From: Costus lasius
Lineage: Eukaryota; Streptophyta; Magnoliopsida; Zingiberales; Costaceae
Reading direction: 5' to 3'
DNA length: 64,000 nt
Assembly (NCBI GenBank): GCA_027563935.2
Contig: CM050448.1
Span: 121,322,493 to 121,386,492, forward strand
Below, piece after piece: positions 11,901 through 22,711 of this stretch. Both the position numbers and the translations under genes were made by a program. Position 1 is the stretch's first letter, and each line of letters opens with the position of its first letter. The notes beneath the pieces are model-generated. The model was not told the DNA's origin. It saw nothing but the letters and a program-made list of their open reading frames with translations, and ran no database searches.

Positions 11901-14900
11901 ATAATTTTGACTTCATATATTTGTGATTGACAATGATTCTCATATCCGCTAAAAATGCCACCAATATATTAGGGATAGGTAATCATGTGATCACATAGTA
12001 CTTACATATGATTAAAAGAATATGTATGCGTCCTTGTAGAAATTAAAAACAAAATACAGTAATACACTTAGTTTTGTTTACAGGCTAGCTGAAAAGAATC
12101 AGTAGCCAACCTTTAAATGGAACAAGAGCCAGGAAGAAAAAGAGCTGACTATCAAAACCAATCGTTGATCATGGAAGAAAAAAAATGGGATGATAAGGAT
12201 GGCAAAGAACAAAAAGAGAAAAGAAACCCATGCCCATTTAGAAGAAACACAATAGGTTAGGCTTCGCACAAATCATTTACTAGTGAACTGGCCACAAGTA
12301 GGTTATGAGTTAGTGTTTACAGGCCATTTTAGGCAAGCATATCATGATAGACTTAAAACAACAAGTACAACTCATTTAAAGAAATTTAAATTATAACATA
12401 TTTATTTTAAAATTTTTATTTCATTTGTTTAATTATTTTATTATCTAGTAATCTCTAAACACACGTTTTTTTTTCTTTTATTATAATTGACCTAGGCAAC
12501 TTTGAATCAACTCTAGAAGTCCATTCATCAGGTTAAATTCTAGAACCACTTGAGTATGCCATAGTCTACCTCACAGGCTAGTGCACATGCTTAAGTCCGA
12601 TATTTTCTTATTGACATTAAACATACACTCGAATCACTCTCAAATTTCTACCAAACCCACCACTCAGAACACTCATGCGTCTCTCAAGCTACTAGGTGCA
12701 AGTCCTCCGTGTTGAATCCACAAAAATCTTATCACCTATCGTACTTCAATAACAACAGCATCATTTATGACTTAATCAAAGCATTTATTGCTAATTCAAG
12801 ACAACCCCTAGCATTAAAACATTGCGACAACACTAAGTTAATGTATCAAATACATGCTCGTGTAGTCGTTTAATCATAATAAGGTTGTCATCTCAACAAG
12901 TCAAATACTCAAGAATATGCCCATCAAAAGCTCCTCCAACAAAGTAATTACCACAAGTGGAAGCTTCCTGTCCTCTCCTAAGCTCTTAAGCACTATTTAC
13001 TATCTTTTCATGTTCACTATTTAGAAATCCATATTTGACATAAACATTAGATGAAGAACACTTTGGAAAACCCCTAGGATCCCTTGAAGAGGGAGACCAA
13101 AGAAGAAGCAATAATCGACTTGGAATTCATCTTGATCAAAGACAATTAAATTGAGTCCTAAGTTTTGTTGACTTGGTCAACACATCTAATCAACATCAGA
13201 TGACACAAGGAGGATCACCGAACATGACAAATTCAAGTCGCTTGGTTGACCATCTTCCCTCGTAGTGGTCTGCTCAACCATCAACTTTGCCTTCAACATT
13301 AGGCATATCAATGCCATTCACAAATTCATTTGAGAGCCAACAAGCCTAGATCCCAAGTTCAGAAAGTGACTCTAGAGTCCAACCTAAGAATCAATGACCC
13401 AAAAATCACTTGGATACATTCTAGGTATAGATGGACATGTTTGGAACTCCAAGCACCATCATATGTGGAGGTAGAAGTGCTCAAAGATAGTTCTGTTCAA
13501 GGATTAAAAAATCAGTCCATACTGGGCGGTTCAGGTTGGTACCTATCCAAGCAAGGACCAATTCATGGGGCAGTGGAGTGGAGAAGAAAGAAGAAGAAGA
13601 AAGAAGAAAAAGAAGAGAAGGAAGGAGAAGAAGAAGAAAGAAGAAGAAGAGTAAGAAGAAGAAAGAGGAGGAGGAAGAAAAGAAGGAAGCTACTAGCTCT
13701 GCCTCACTCCGCTTTCACTGTACACAAACCGAAGGGAGCCGGATGCGCTGCCCCCACAACAAAGAATAAGAAAGAAGAGGAGAGGAGGTGAGGAGCTATG
13801 TGTCGAGATATGCCACTCGCTTCTTCTTCAGTTCTTCCCTTCTTATCTTCTTCTTGTTCTTCCTCCTCCTTCAACAAAGAATAAGAAAGAAGAGGAGAGG
13901 AGGTGAGGAGCTATGTGTCGAGATATGCCACTCGCTTCTTCTTCAGTTCTTCCCTTCTTATCTTCTTCTTGTTCTTCCTCCTCCTTCCTTTCATTCTTCT
14001 TCTCAGAGCAGTGCAGTGAGCAAGTCCTGCTCCTCTTCCTCTTCCTCTTCTGCATTGTGGCGCTACTTCAGTCCAGTTCCGTCCAATATGGACCAATACA
14101 TACTGGTCCAAGCCCAACACCAAGTCTAGGACTGAAATTTAAATCCTTGGTTCTATTGGCTCCCAATCATTGAATCTTTTGACCAGCTGGCAAAGACCTT
14201 AGAGACTCAATTCATTAAAATCTAAGACATTTTTAAAAAAAAAAATATAAATTCTTATGGCACTAAAGCAAATTGAGGACAAATCATTCAATCAATATCT
14301 CCCACATCACACAAGATGCACATCAGGTAGAGGAAACTCATAAATCATTACTAATCCACACTTTCATTAGTGGGTTTCAACCTGGAAGACTATCATGGTC
14401 CTTAGTAAAGAAAACCTTAGCATGAACCGACATGATCAAGAAAGTTGGGCGTCATATCTTAGTAGAAGCCCTCATGACTATGTCTGTTGAATATCGCTAT
14501 ATAATCAAGTAGCTGCAAAGCTTATGTTAATCGAATGGTTGCATGCCTAAGCAACTACATGTTCTAGATCAACCAAACATAGCAACAAGCAAAAGCGGCT
14601 GTAAGATGTATATTGCATATTCTGATCCACGTTGACTACATGTCGGAGTGGTTGCACAACCTAGGTCACTGAGATTATTTTGATAGTTAAAAGCTATGCA
14701 TCCAAGTAAACTTTCTCACCCAAAGGCTATCTACATATGTTATTCAATTGAATACAACTACATAACCAAGCCAACATATATTAATCAAATACAACTACAT
14801 GCTCACGATAGTGCACGATTTAGATATTGCCTAAGCAGCTGCATGGCGTAGATTATATAATATACTCAAAAAGACTTTGTTTGGTTTTCATTTTTTTCAT

Positions 14901-15675
14901 AAGCAGCCTCATACTATATATAATTGGTTAAAAGGAGATGAAAAATTAAATTCATTTTAAAGATAAAAATAGATCTTATTCTGTTTCTTAATAAGATTTG
15001 GGCCATTCAAATTCTTCATCTCGTGCATAAGTATTTCCTTCCCTTACTACCCTTCCCAATTTATCAGATATATATATCTCTTGCCTACCGGAAATATGTC
15101 TGAACAGCAACTGTAATACATGAATTCGCTCAAATACACTTAATTTATATTGGTACTAGACAGAAAAGGAATAGATGAATTTTTCAATCTATTTAATTGT
15201 TTCTAGACTACTTACAGATTCACCACTGAGATTCATGTAAGTCTGTGGTTTTGCAAGGAGAACAGGTGTGTCACAGATCATCCCTGATAAAAGACTGAAT
15301 AAAATTAACAAAATAAAACACAAATTAAACAAGAAAAAGAAGATGGTAAGAAACCTTCGCCAAAAAGGGCTTTGAAATGAATGGACGTCATTGGAATACT
15401 CTGTGACTGTGCAAATGCATCAATCATGTCAAAACCAACCTGTAACATTATCAAACACACCTCTCGCTGGTTAAGGAAGCACAACTAAGAGACAAAAATT
15501 TTCTGAAGGTTTATTTGCATAAAGTAAATTTGAGAAAACATAGTACATTGTGCCTTGTTCCTTGGTACTTCTCTCCAGGGTTACCAAGACCAATGAAGAG
15601 CCATGGCTTGGCAAAGCATGTTGATGAGGAGGTAGTGGAAAACGAACGTCTCAGGAGCTTGCAACAAGCAAACAT
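8984..15675 (-). CDS. Peptidyl-tRNA hydrolase (Pth), organelle type
   Basis: Eight minus-strand exons join in phase: 15547-15675, 15355-15439, 15216-15283, 10752-10802, 10595-10668, 9367-9425, 9205-9281 and 8984-9115 (675 nt, 224 aa). Pth releases tRNA from prematurely dropped peptidyl-tRNA; in plants nuclear copies serve mitochondria or plastids, and the CRS2 branch has become a plastid intron-splicing factor. Visible motifs are [19 protein letters not shown] (N32 and H42 correspond to the bacterial catalytic Asn/His), [52 protein letters not shown] (D114, catalytic Asp equivalent), [20 protein letters not shown] and [14 protein letters not shown]. The N-terminus ([18 protein letters not shown]) is Arg/Ser-rich without acids, as in mitochondrial presequences. 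Residues match the active organelle Pth more than CRS2. Introns 3 (4.4 kb) and 5 (1.2 kb) contain repeats. Odd point: K135 occupies the place of the bacterial Asn in the GHNGL motif. Confidence 0.9.
13580..14060. repeat. Polypurine tract followed by polypyrimidine tract with a 115-bp tandem duplication (Pth intron 3)
   Basis: On the + strand 13580-13690 is almost pure GAA/GAG and 13820-14050 is CTT/TCC-rich, so the two could pair with each other. A block of about 115 bp starting AACAAAGAATAAGAAAGAAG at 13758 is repeated at 13873. The Lys/Arg/Glu-rich and Ser/Leu-rich ORFs here are low-complexity artefacts. Confidence 0.8.
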
Positions 15676-15875
15676 TAGTAAGCCTACTCTTAGTGCACTT
15701 GGTCCACCTACTACTTTGGAGGGTCACAGTTGTGCCTAGCATGCAAATGGATTACCACTGGAGGGCAAGAATTTGGTTTAGTTTTCTTACATTATCATAT
15801 AATAATGATTTCCTAAACACAAGCATTGAAAATAGATAAGTCCATGACTTTGAATTAATCCTATCTCCTCACACA

Positions 15876-16082
15876 TCTAGGCTATGTTTTGTTGAATGGA
15901 ATCCATGGTGGAAAGATGGAAAATACTAGATGGAGGAAAGGATAGATTCATCATCTAGGCTATGTTTTGTTGAATGGAATCCATGGTGGAAAGATGGAAA
16001 ATACTAGATGGAGGAAAGGATAGATTCATTGTATTTTTCATCTTTTCCACCATAGATTCTATTCAACAAAACATAACCTTAA
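15876..16082. mobile_element. Small MITE with internal exact 78-bp tandem duplication
   Basis: The left end CTAGGCTATGTTTTGTTGAA (near 15877) is matched in inverted orientation by TTCAACAAAACATAACCTTA near 16062-16081, giving terminal inverted repeats of about 50 bp. The left 78 bp (15874-15951) is repeated without visible difference at 15952-16029. It lies just upstream of the hydrolase start codon (15675). Confidence 0.7.
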
Positions 16083-17047
16083 GATCTAGAGAAAGGTGTC
16101 AAGCATCCTTCAAACTATAACATGAATACGAAAAAGGATGCAGAGGAAAAGACATAATGAAATAGAATATACATGTTGGTTTCGGAAACAAACCATCAAG
16201 AAAAGAAAGGCCATATAAACAAGAATGACATCACCATGAATCCAAGTAAAAAACTATTAAGATTGCAATTGAATCTATAGGGAGAATTAGTTGAAAGCAA
16301 AACCATGAAGAATCAGGCTGAAAGGGAGAATGACAAAATCAGGTCATATTGTATTAGACAATTAATGTGCGCTGTTTAGTGAACGAGACTATTTATAATT
16401 AAAAGGGGGAAATATTCAACAAATGAAATAAAATGATTCCAAAATATATTTGGATTTATTTCAGAATATTTTTTCAAAGCAAATGTACATGCATATACAA
16501 ATGTGTATATATATACACATGCACATGCACATGCACACTAAGATTTTAAAATTAATAAACTATGGACCAAAATGTCATATGTTGATATAATTGGTGGCAA
16601 TACAGTACAATGTTAGTATATATATAATATCAATCCATTGATTAGAAGGAATACTAATATGAAAAGCGATGGTTTTTCCTAGTAAGTTTGCACAGCATCG
16701 TTGGCATACAAGCTTCACTAGTAAGTTTGCTCCTATCCTTTTTCTTTTAATAGGTTCGATCTCTCTTTTGGCAAGAGAATCATGGATCAATGGATGAGAT
16801 CTTCCCTTAATCCTTCTTTTGGAGGATTTAGGTTGCATGGGTGACGATTTGGGAATGTTCTCACTGTATGCTGGGATTAGGTGCTAACATTATTAGTATT
16901 TTTAGTTTCAAGTTTTAATTTATATAAACATCATAATCACAGTTTTGAACATTTAGGAAGAGAAAGTTCACAACTATGACTAATTTCAAATTTTAGAAAG
17001 AAAGTTTTAGATAGATTGAAAAAATTGTGATGAGATGTGAGGGAATA

Positions 17048-17064
17048 AGGGCTTATATAAACCC
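17048..17064 (-). promoter_or_regulatory. Possible TATA element upstream of the hydrolase gene
   Basis: A near-palindromic GGGCTTATATAAACCC sits about 1.4 kb upstream of the Pth start codon and could serve either strand. Its use would require a long leader or a 5' UTR intron; this is speculative. Confidence 0.25.
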
Positions 17065-17168
17065 AAAATCACCTCAACTTCCTTGACAAATAGCTAAAAG
17101 CAATATTTTTAGTGAGCTTTATTTTCTTTAGAATTTAAATCAAGTAATGGAACTAGCTGGTTCCAACT

Positions 17169-18438
17169 AGGGGTGAGCATTCGGTATTTACCGATACCGA
17201 ATTTACCGAACTAGATTTACCGAATTTTTTTATACCGAATTTTTATAAACTGAAACCGAACCGAATTACTAAAATACCGATTCTAACCGAATTTACCGAA
17301 AAGATTTCGGTAAATTCGGTAAATTACCGAAATATAATACAAATTAGTGTATACAAACATAATAGAATAATATTTCAGCTTAATAACATATTGACAAAAA
17401 AAATAAATGAAAAACTAAAATCGGTCTATTAGAATCTAAATGTTAATATTCATAAAAGTAGGGAAATTGAAATAAAAGAAGGCGAGTGCAGGATCTCACG
17501 TTTTATAAAATGTTTTCCCAGTAAAAGTGATCGGAAAAGCTATTATTATAAATGAACTAAGAACTCATAGATACAAGAACAAAATTGTAATCACAAATCC
17601 AAACAAATCAGAAGGAAGTCCACCAAAAAAAGAGCTCGGATGAGAGCACAGCTTGCCAATTCATAGATCTCAAAATTTCAATAAAGCAAACATAGACACA
17701 AGAGGATCCAGCTGTCAAAATTCATCTTTTAATTTTTTTTTTTTAAAAAGCAAGAGTAACAACCAATCGTAAATTTCCTTGAAGGCAAAACAAATGAGCA
17801 CAAAATTCGATGTGACCAAGGTCGAAAATGCAAACAGCTACGAAATCTGACAAAGATGAATACAGGTACCTCTCCTCTCCTATGAATCACTGGTGAGCTC
17901 ATCCTCGATCGCTTCCGTTTCGTCTCTCGTAATAGCTCTTCTTCTTCTTTTTCCGGAGAGAGCGGTGGGAAGGGCACAGCGGGTGGAGACAGGCAAAGGA
18001 TAGAATAGAGACGCTGCGGCAGGAGATGACGAGTTGGCGATGGGTCACACGAGATGGAGACGATGACGGACGGGGGCCTTAGGCTTTGAACTTCCAACAT
18101 GGATTGGAGAAGGAGGCGGAGAACAGAGCGTATCACACGGAATCAAGATTCGATTTAGGGTTTTAGGTTAAATGGTGAAAGGGTAAATGGGTTTGGATTT
18201 TAAAAACCTTTTACCAGTTAACACTTACCCGACCTCTAACTAATTAAAAATATATATATCAGTAAATCAATTTTTTATCGAACCGAATTAAAAAAACCGA
18301 TACCCAATATCAAAAACCGATTTACACAAAATTAATTATCGTTACCGAAACCGAAAACTTTTTAATCGAACCGATTTTACCAAATTTTTTGATAATCAGT
18401 AATAATCAATTTTATCAATCCCGAATTCTCATCCCTAA
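17169..18438. mobile_element. Non-autonomous hAT-like DNA transposon (~1.27 kb) with 8-bp target-site duplication
   Basis: The ends are AGGGGTGAGCATTCGG at 17169 and CCGAATTCTCATCCCTAA ending at 18438, which are imperfect terminal inverted repeats. The flanking octamers TTCCAACT (17161-17168) and TTCCAACA (18439-18446) differ at one base, as expected for an old 8-bp duplication. Subterminal regions (17185-17335 and 18270-18420) are packed with short ACCGAA/CGGTTT repeats, like the transposase-binding repeats of hAT elements. No transposase is encoded. The interior (17730-18140) is of higher GC and has a minus-strand ORF of 135 codons with no family I recognise; it may be captured host sequence. 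Confidence 0.7.
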
Positions 18439-19039
18439 TTCCAACATAAGGATGTGGCGGTACAATCCAATTCCAACAGTACCTATTTGACCAATACCAT
18501 CTTTTTTATCCATGGAGTTAGTATGACCCATGTGGCCATGTCCAGTATCAGTCCTATCACGGACCTCAACAACAATGTTAAACTTCTACACCTTCGGTTT
18601 CTAAAGTTTACCCTTTGGGATTGGCCATATTCTTTTGCCCACAATTTTGGCAATGAGATACCGTCATTCATAATCTTGAGAAATCTTTTTTATCTAAAAG
18701 TTGAATCAATCTCTTTCCTTTGCTTATGTTAGTAGGTGTGTTATTATATATTACAGACCTTTTGGATAGGATAGTGATATTAATGTCTGGATATCCATCT
18801 ACTATTGGAGTCACCACCTTCCAACCACCCCGCATTTCCCTTTCCCTTTCCCACTCACCTCCTAAAACCCCACCATCCCTGCCACCACCTTCGCCTTCTA
18901 TCCTCCTTCCCTTTCTTGTATCGGCCCATCATGGCCCTCATAAGTCGTTCTTCCTCTCTTTGTTATCCCTACTAAGGGGTTACTTTTGGTATTTTAAGAT
19001 TATGGCCAAATCTTGTTTCTAGTGCTAATCAACTTCTTT

Positions 19040-20010
19040 TGTAACAGCCTAATTTAGGCTGAACCAGTTAGAATCAACCTGAACAGAGTTCAATTCCACT
19101 TGAACCGGTCCAATTTCTAACAGTTGGGTTCTCTACAGTGTCCAAGTTAGGTTTAATTAGATTAAGCCTAATCAGAACTGTTTAGAACCAGTCCGAACAA
19201 GCGAGAAATCGGGTCGAACAGGCCCCAATAGCATACTGTTGTGAACAATGGCCGAACCGGTCCACTGTTCACCAGTTCGGCGCGTTCCAATCGGCCGAAG
19301 CAGCGTGAGCGTCACCGCAGCGCTGGTGACGGCGACTCCGACCATCCAGGCGCAACCACGATCGTATTATGACGGCGCCAGGGTACGGTCAGACAGCGGC
19401 GAGAGGCAGCGCCGGCCGACGGCGGAAGCCGAATTGACGGCGACGATTGCCCCTGCGCCGACACTCTAGAAAACATAACGAGAGAGGGAGAGAAGAAAAA
19501 TACCTGGAACCGCTGGGCTGGCTTCGCGAATCGGCGATTTCCAGCGAGGAGACGGCGGGAGGCGAAGCAGCGGCGGCGGGGCTGGAGTCTGCTGTTCCGG
19601 CGACACAAGAGGACGACGAGAAAGAGAGGCAGACCTAGGGGGCCAGGGAGCGGCTCCAGCGACGACGGCTGTGAACAATAGCGACCATCAGAGAAACCGT
19701 TCTCGGTTGCATCAGGCGGCGAAACTACGATGCAAAACAGGAGAAATCCTGACAACACCTAATCTGGATGGATTAAGAGCGAGGCGAGGGAATCACGGGG
19801 TGTGGGAACGTACCAGAAACCGCAGAGTCGCAGAGAGGTATGAGTTGGCCAGCCGCTAATCGGCGAGCGGCTAACAAGAACGATCACCCGTTGACATCAC
19901 GAACGAGCGCTCAGTCAGTGGCTAAGACGCGCAAGGAGGAGCTAGGGCGCGGTGCGAGCTCCGGCGTGCCCAACAACTAGTTTCCTTTCCTTTCTTTTTT
20001 TTAATTTAAT
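19040..20010. mobile_element. GC-rich LTR-retrotransposon-like fragment
   Basis: The segment begins TGTAACAGCCTAATTTAGGC at 19040, a TGTAAC start common in plant gypsy LTRs. It continues with repeated GAACCGGTCC/GAACAG-type sequence and a 600-bp GC-rich block, then returns to AT-rich sequence after 20000. ORFs on both strands (19248-19469, 19312-19758) have no recognisable domain. No matching second LTR or target duplication was identified, so solo LTR versus internal fragment is unresolved. Confidence 0.4.
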
Positions 20011-20415
20011 CCCAAAAATACCCCCAAAGTTCGGAAATTCCCATTAAGAATGAGAATCCCCGATATTTTTAATAATTCTAGAAATAATATTAAATATTAG
20101 AAAACAGGATTTGGGGTATAATCAAAGTATTAAGTATATTTATGACATATTACTGTACCAAATTAAAGAAATTAAATTATTATAATTTTCATAAGTTATC
20201 TTAAAGGCTTATATTCATAAATCATGTCACAGCTTGGAGTTCATAAATATTTATTAAACACATAATTCATTTATATAGAAATTAGGCAACTTGCCGTTCA
20301 TAAATCATGTCACAAAATAAATACTTAAATATTGTAAAAAATTATAATAGGCAACTGAAAACAGGATATCATCTGTTATTCAGAAATCTGACTACCATAA
20401 CTTATTTCTCTGCAG

Positions 20416-20776
20416 GGCCAACTTTTGATGGGCGAAATCCAGGAACTCAGATTGAAGGTTGTGCTTACTGTAATTCTGTTTGAAGTTTATGCTGTAGCTT
20501 AGTTGCTTGATTATGAAATGGTTTTGTTTCAGAAAAATCTTGATTTTAAAGAGAATATTGAGCTCCGTACAAAACAAGGTATTGTGAGCCTGAAGCTTGA
20601 AAACTCTGACCAATGTTTTGATAAAGCAACGCATTTTAGTTGTCTTGCAGAAACTGACGACTGACTCTGTGCATGATCAGGTTTATCCAACACGAAATGA
20701 TATAGAGTTTACATCGTATAAGTTGAATATTGCAGATGGGACAACTCCACCAAACCATATAGAATTAGGAACATAA
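20416..20776 (+). pseudogene. Second copy of MADS-box 3' exons (exons 5-7), diverged
   Basis: Three exon-like segments with consensus splice sites are seen: 20416-20457 (exactly 42 nt, encoding GQLLMGEIQELRLK, a normal MIKC exon 5), 20533-20578 (46 nt, exon 6-like) and 20651-20776 (42 codons including TAA). The last ends in the same NHIELGT sequence as the gene at 2709-8039. The exon-6 segment has 4 extra bases near its end compared with the proximal copy. Joining 20578 to 20651 therefore reaches a TGA within a few codons, although the last exon is itself open. No MADS or early K-box exons lie nearby upstream. It is either the remnant of a tandem duplicate or an alternative distal end for the upstream gene through a 12.7-kb intron. 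The first is more likely. Confidence 0.65.
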
Positions 20777-21503
20777 CGATTATGGTAATTCATAATCACC
20801 ACACAAGAGGCAAACGTATCATATTAATCCTAGAAAAGCTAGTTAAAACTCTGCAACTGCAATTGCTTGCTTTTCAGCAGTCTTGGATTGCATAAATCGC
20901 AAAGGTAACAATCAAGGGATGGCTCAGCGGTGATCATTCAGCATGATCCATAATATCCTTAGTCTTTGCATCAGTGGCTGGTCAAATGCAATAGTCCACC
21001 TTCTAATGCGATTTCACCAGAAATTATTAACTTTCAGAAACGATTAGTCAATATTTTTCAGATCTTGCAATCTTTCTGCCATCAAGAGTGTTTGAATGGG
21101 GAGGAAATGTTCAGTGGGTAATGAAAGCTACGGAACAAATAATTGGGTGGACTAATCAAAGTAATATAATAATGTCGTCAAATACCCTTTATTAAATAAA
21201 TATGCTGCCATGGTTTTATGGTGCTTTTCTTAAGTTATTATAAAAAAAACCCTATTTTTAAAATATAATTATGTATCTTAAAACCCTGCTAAAGGGAACA
21301 GAGATGCTAAAATAGTAATAACAGAGTTGCTGCCACAAATAAAAGCGCAACTCACAGAGGGAGTGTAACAATCACTTTAACTAGTCTGTCTTTTTGTGAA
21401 AAATTACTCATCCAATATTCGTTATAAAGTCCACAATTCACATATGATAATTGACTAACCACAGTTGACCGAAGATGATGATCATGATCATAGCAATAAA
21501 CGC

Positions 21504-22208
21504 TTAGACTAGGGGGTCAACTTCTTCCATCTCGGCGGCGTCCATGACTTGAGGCGGCGGCGCCGTGGTCTGCACATGCCCCTGCCTCTCCATGTTCGCA
21601 TGCCAACCTGCACAAATTGAACAAATTAAAGTTTGAGTCCCTCGCCCTCGCCCCTGATCGATCGGGGAAGAGATGAGGCTAATCAATTACCAATGGACAT
21701 GTCGAATCCACGTCGCTTGAGCTCTCGGTACATTTGGCATAGTGAGCAGTACTCGCAGCAGCAGCAGTGGACGAGGCAGTCCTTGCAGGGCAACTCCTTC
21801 AGCCCGTACTGCGCCCGCAGCTTCGAGCGGTAGAAGCAGGAGAAGAAGCAGGCGCACCCCGTCATGTACATCAGCAGCGCGTACAGCGCCGCGTTCACCC
21901 AGCACGAGCTGGATCCTCTGTCGATGATCTCCGCGATCTGCCCGAACGTGATGCAGGGGCAAAGGCAGGTGATGCAGCCTGCAGCAATGAATTCACTAAA
22001 ATTGGATCAAAAAATGACTAATTGGCCACAACCATGGATGGGCTTGGAATTTACAGTTGCAACAATCGTCGCAGCAGTAGCAGAGGCCGGTTGACCAGAT
22101 ACCGGCCGTCTGAGGCTGGACCTGGAAAATGCCGGGAGGAGCTGGCACAGGGGCTCCGGTCTTTGACGGCGGTGGAGCCTTGTTGGATTTTCGCGAGGGT
22201 GGAGACAT
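21504..22208 (-). CDS. PLAC8-family cysteine-rich membrane protein (cell number regulator / PCR type)
   Basis: Three exons in phase: 22055-22208, 21691-21978 and 21504-21607 (546 nt, 181 aa). The N-terminus is Pro-rich ([12 protein letters not shown]). Then comes the PLAC8 core: [39 protein letters not shown], a hydrophobic segment [20 protein letters not shown], and [20 protein letters not shown] followed by [20 protein letters not shown]. CCxxxxCPC is the hallmark motif of the plant PCR/CNR/FWL group. Characterised members sit in the plasma membrane and affect cadmium or zinc transport, or organ size through cell number. The substrate here cannot be assigned. The gene is divergent from the formin, with 1.85 kb between start codons. 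No defect is visible. Confidence 0.9.
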
Positions 22209-22669
22209 GGCGGATGGAACGAGTGGCGGAGAAGTAAGCTGAAGGAGCGAACACTTGAGCTTCGTGTCTACTTATTCTGATCGTTAATCGTCGTATCCGC
22301 TTGACTACATGCATCAGTGGTTGACTTGGATTAATGAAAAACTTGAGTCTTCGATCTCGACAGACAAGTCAAACTGACTGATTCAACACGCAAACTAGAT
22401 CTAAATTGCAGCAAAAGTTCTTCTCTGTATGTTCCACGTCGATGAATATCCATTCATTGGGATAAAACGTATCGCTTAACTTGTAAATATGTTCGTCGGT
22501 TTTCGGGTGAGGAATTGATGATGAAGATAATTGTCCGTTAGCAATAATAGACCAGCTGCCATGTATCTTATTTCACATGTGTAAAGTTTTCCACATGCAC
22601 ATACATAGGCACAATCAGTTAGACCTAAAGCATCTGGAGGTATAATTATTTTTTAATATATTTTTTATG

Positions 22670-22711
<42 letters not shown>

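Noticed and set aside
13330..14173. Several ORFs of 70-153 codons
   Set aside because: They translate GAA/CTT low-complexity sequence inside a hydrolase intron, and the tandem duplication generates repeated ORFs.
19248..19860. ORFs in both directions in a GC-rich block
   Set aside because: Frames are mutually overlapping and low in information. The block looks like an LTR or leader of a retroelement.
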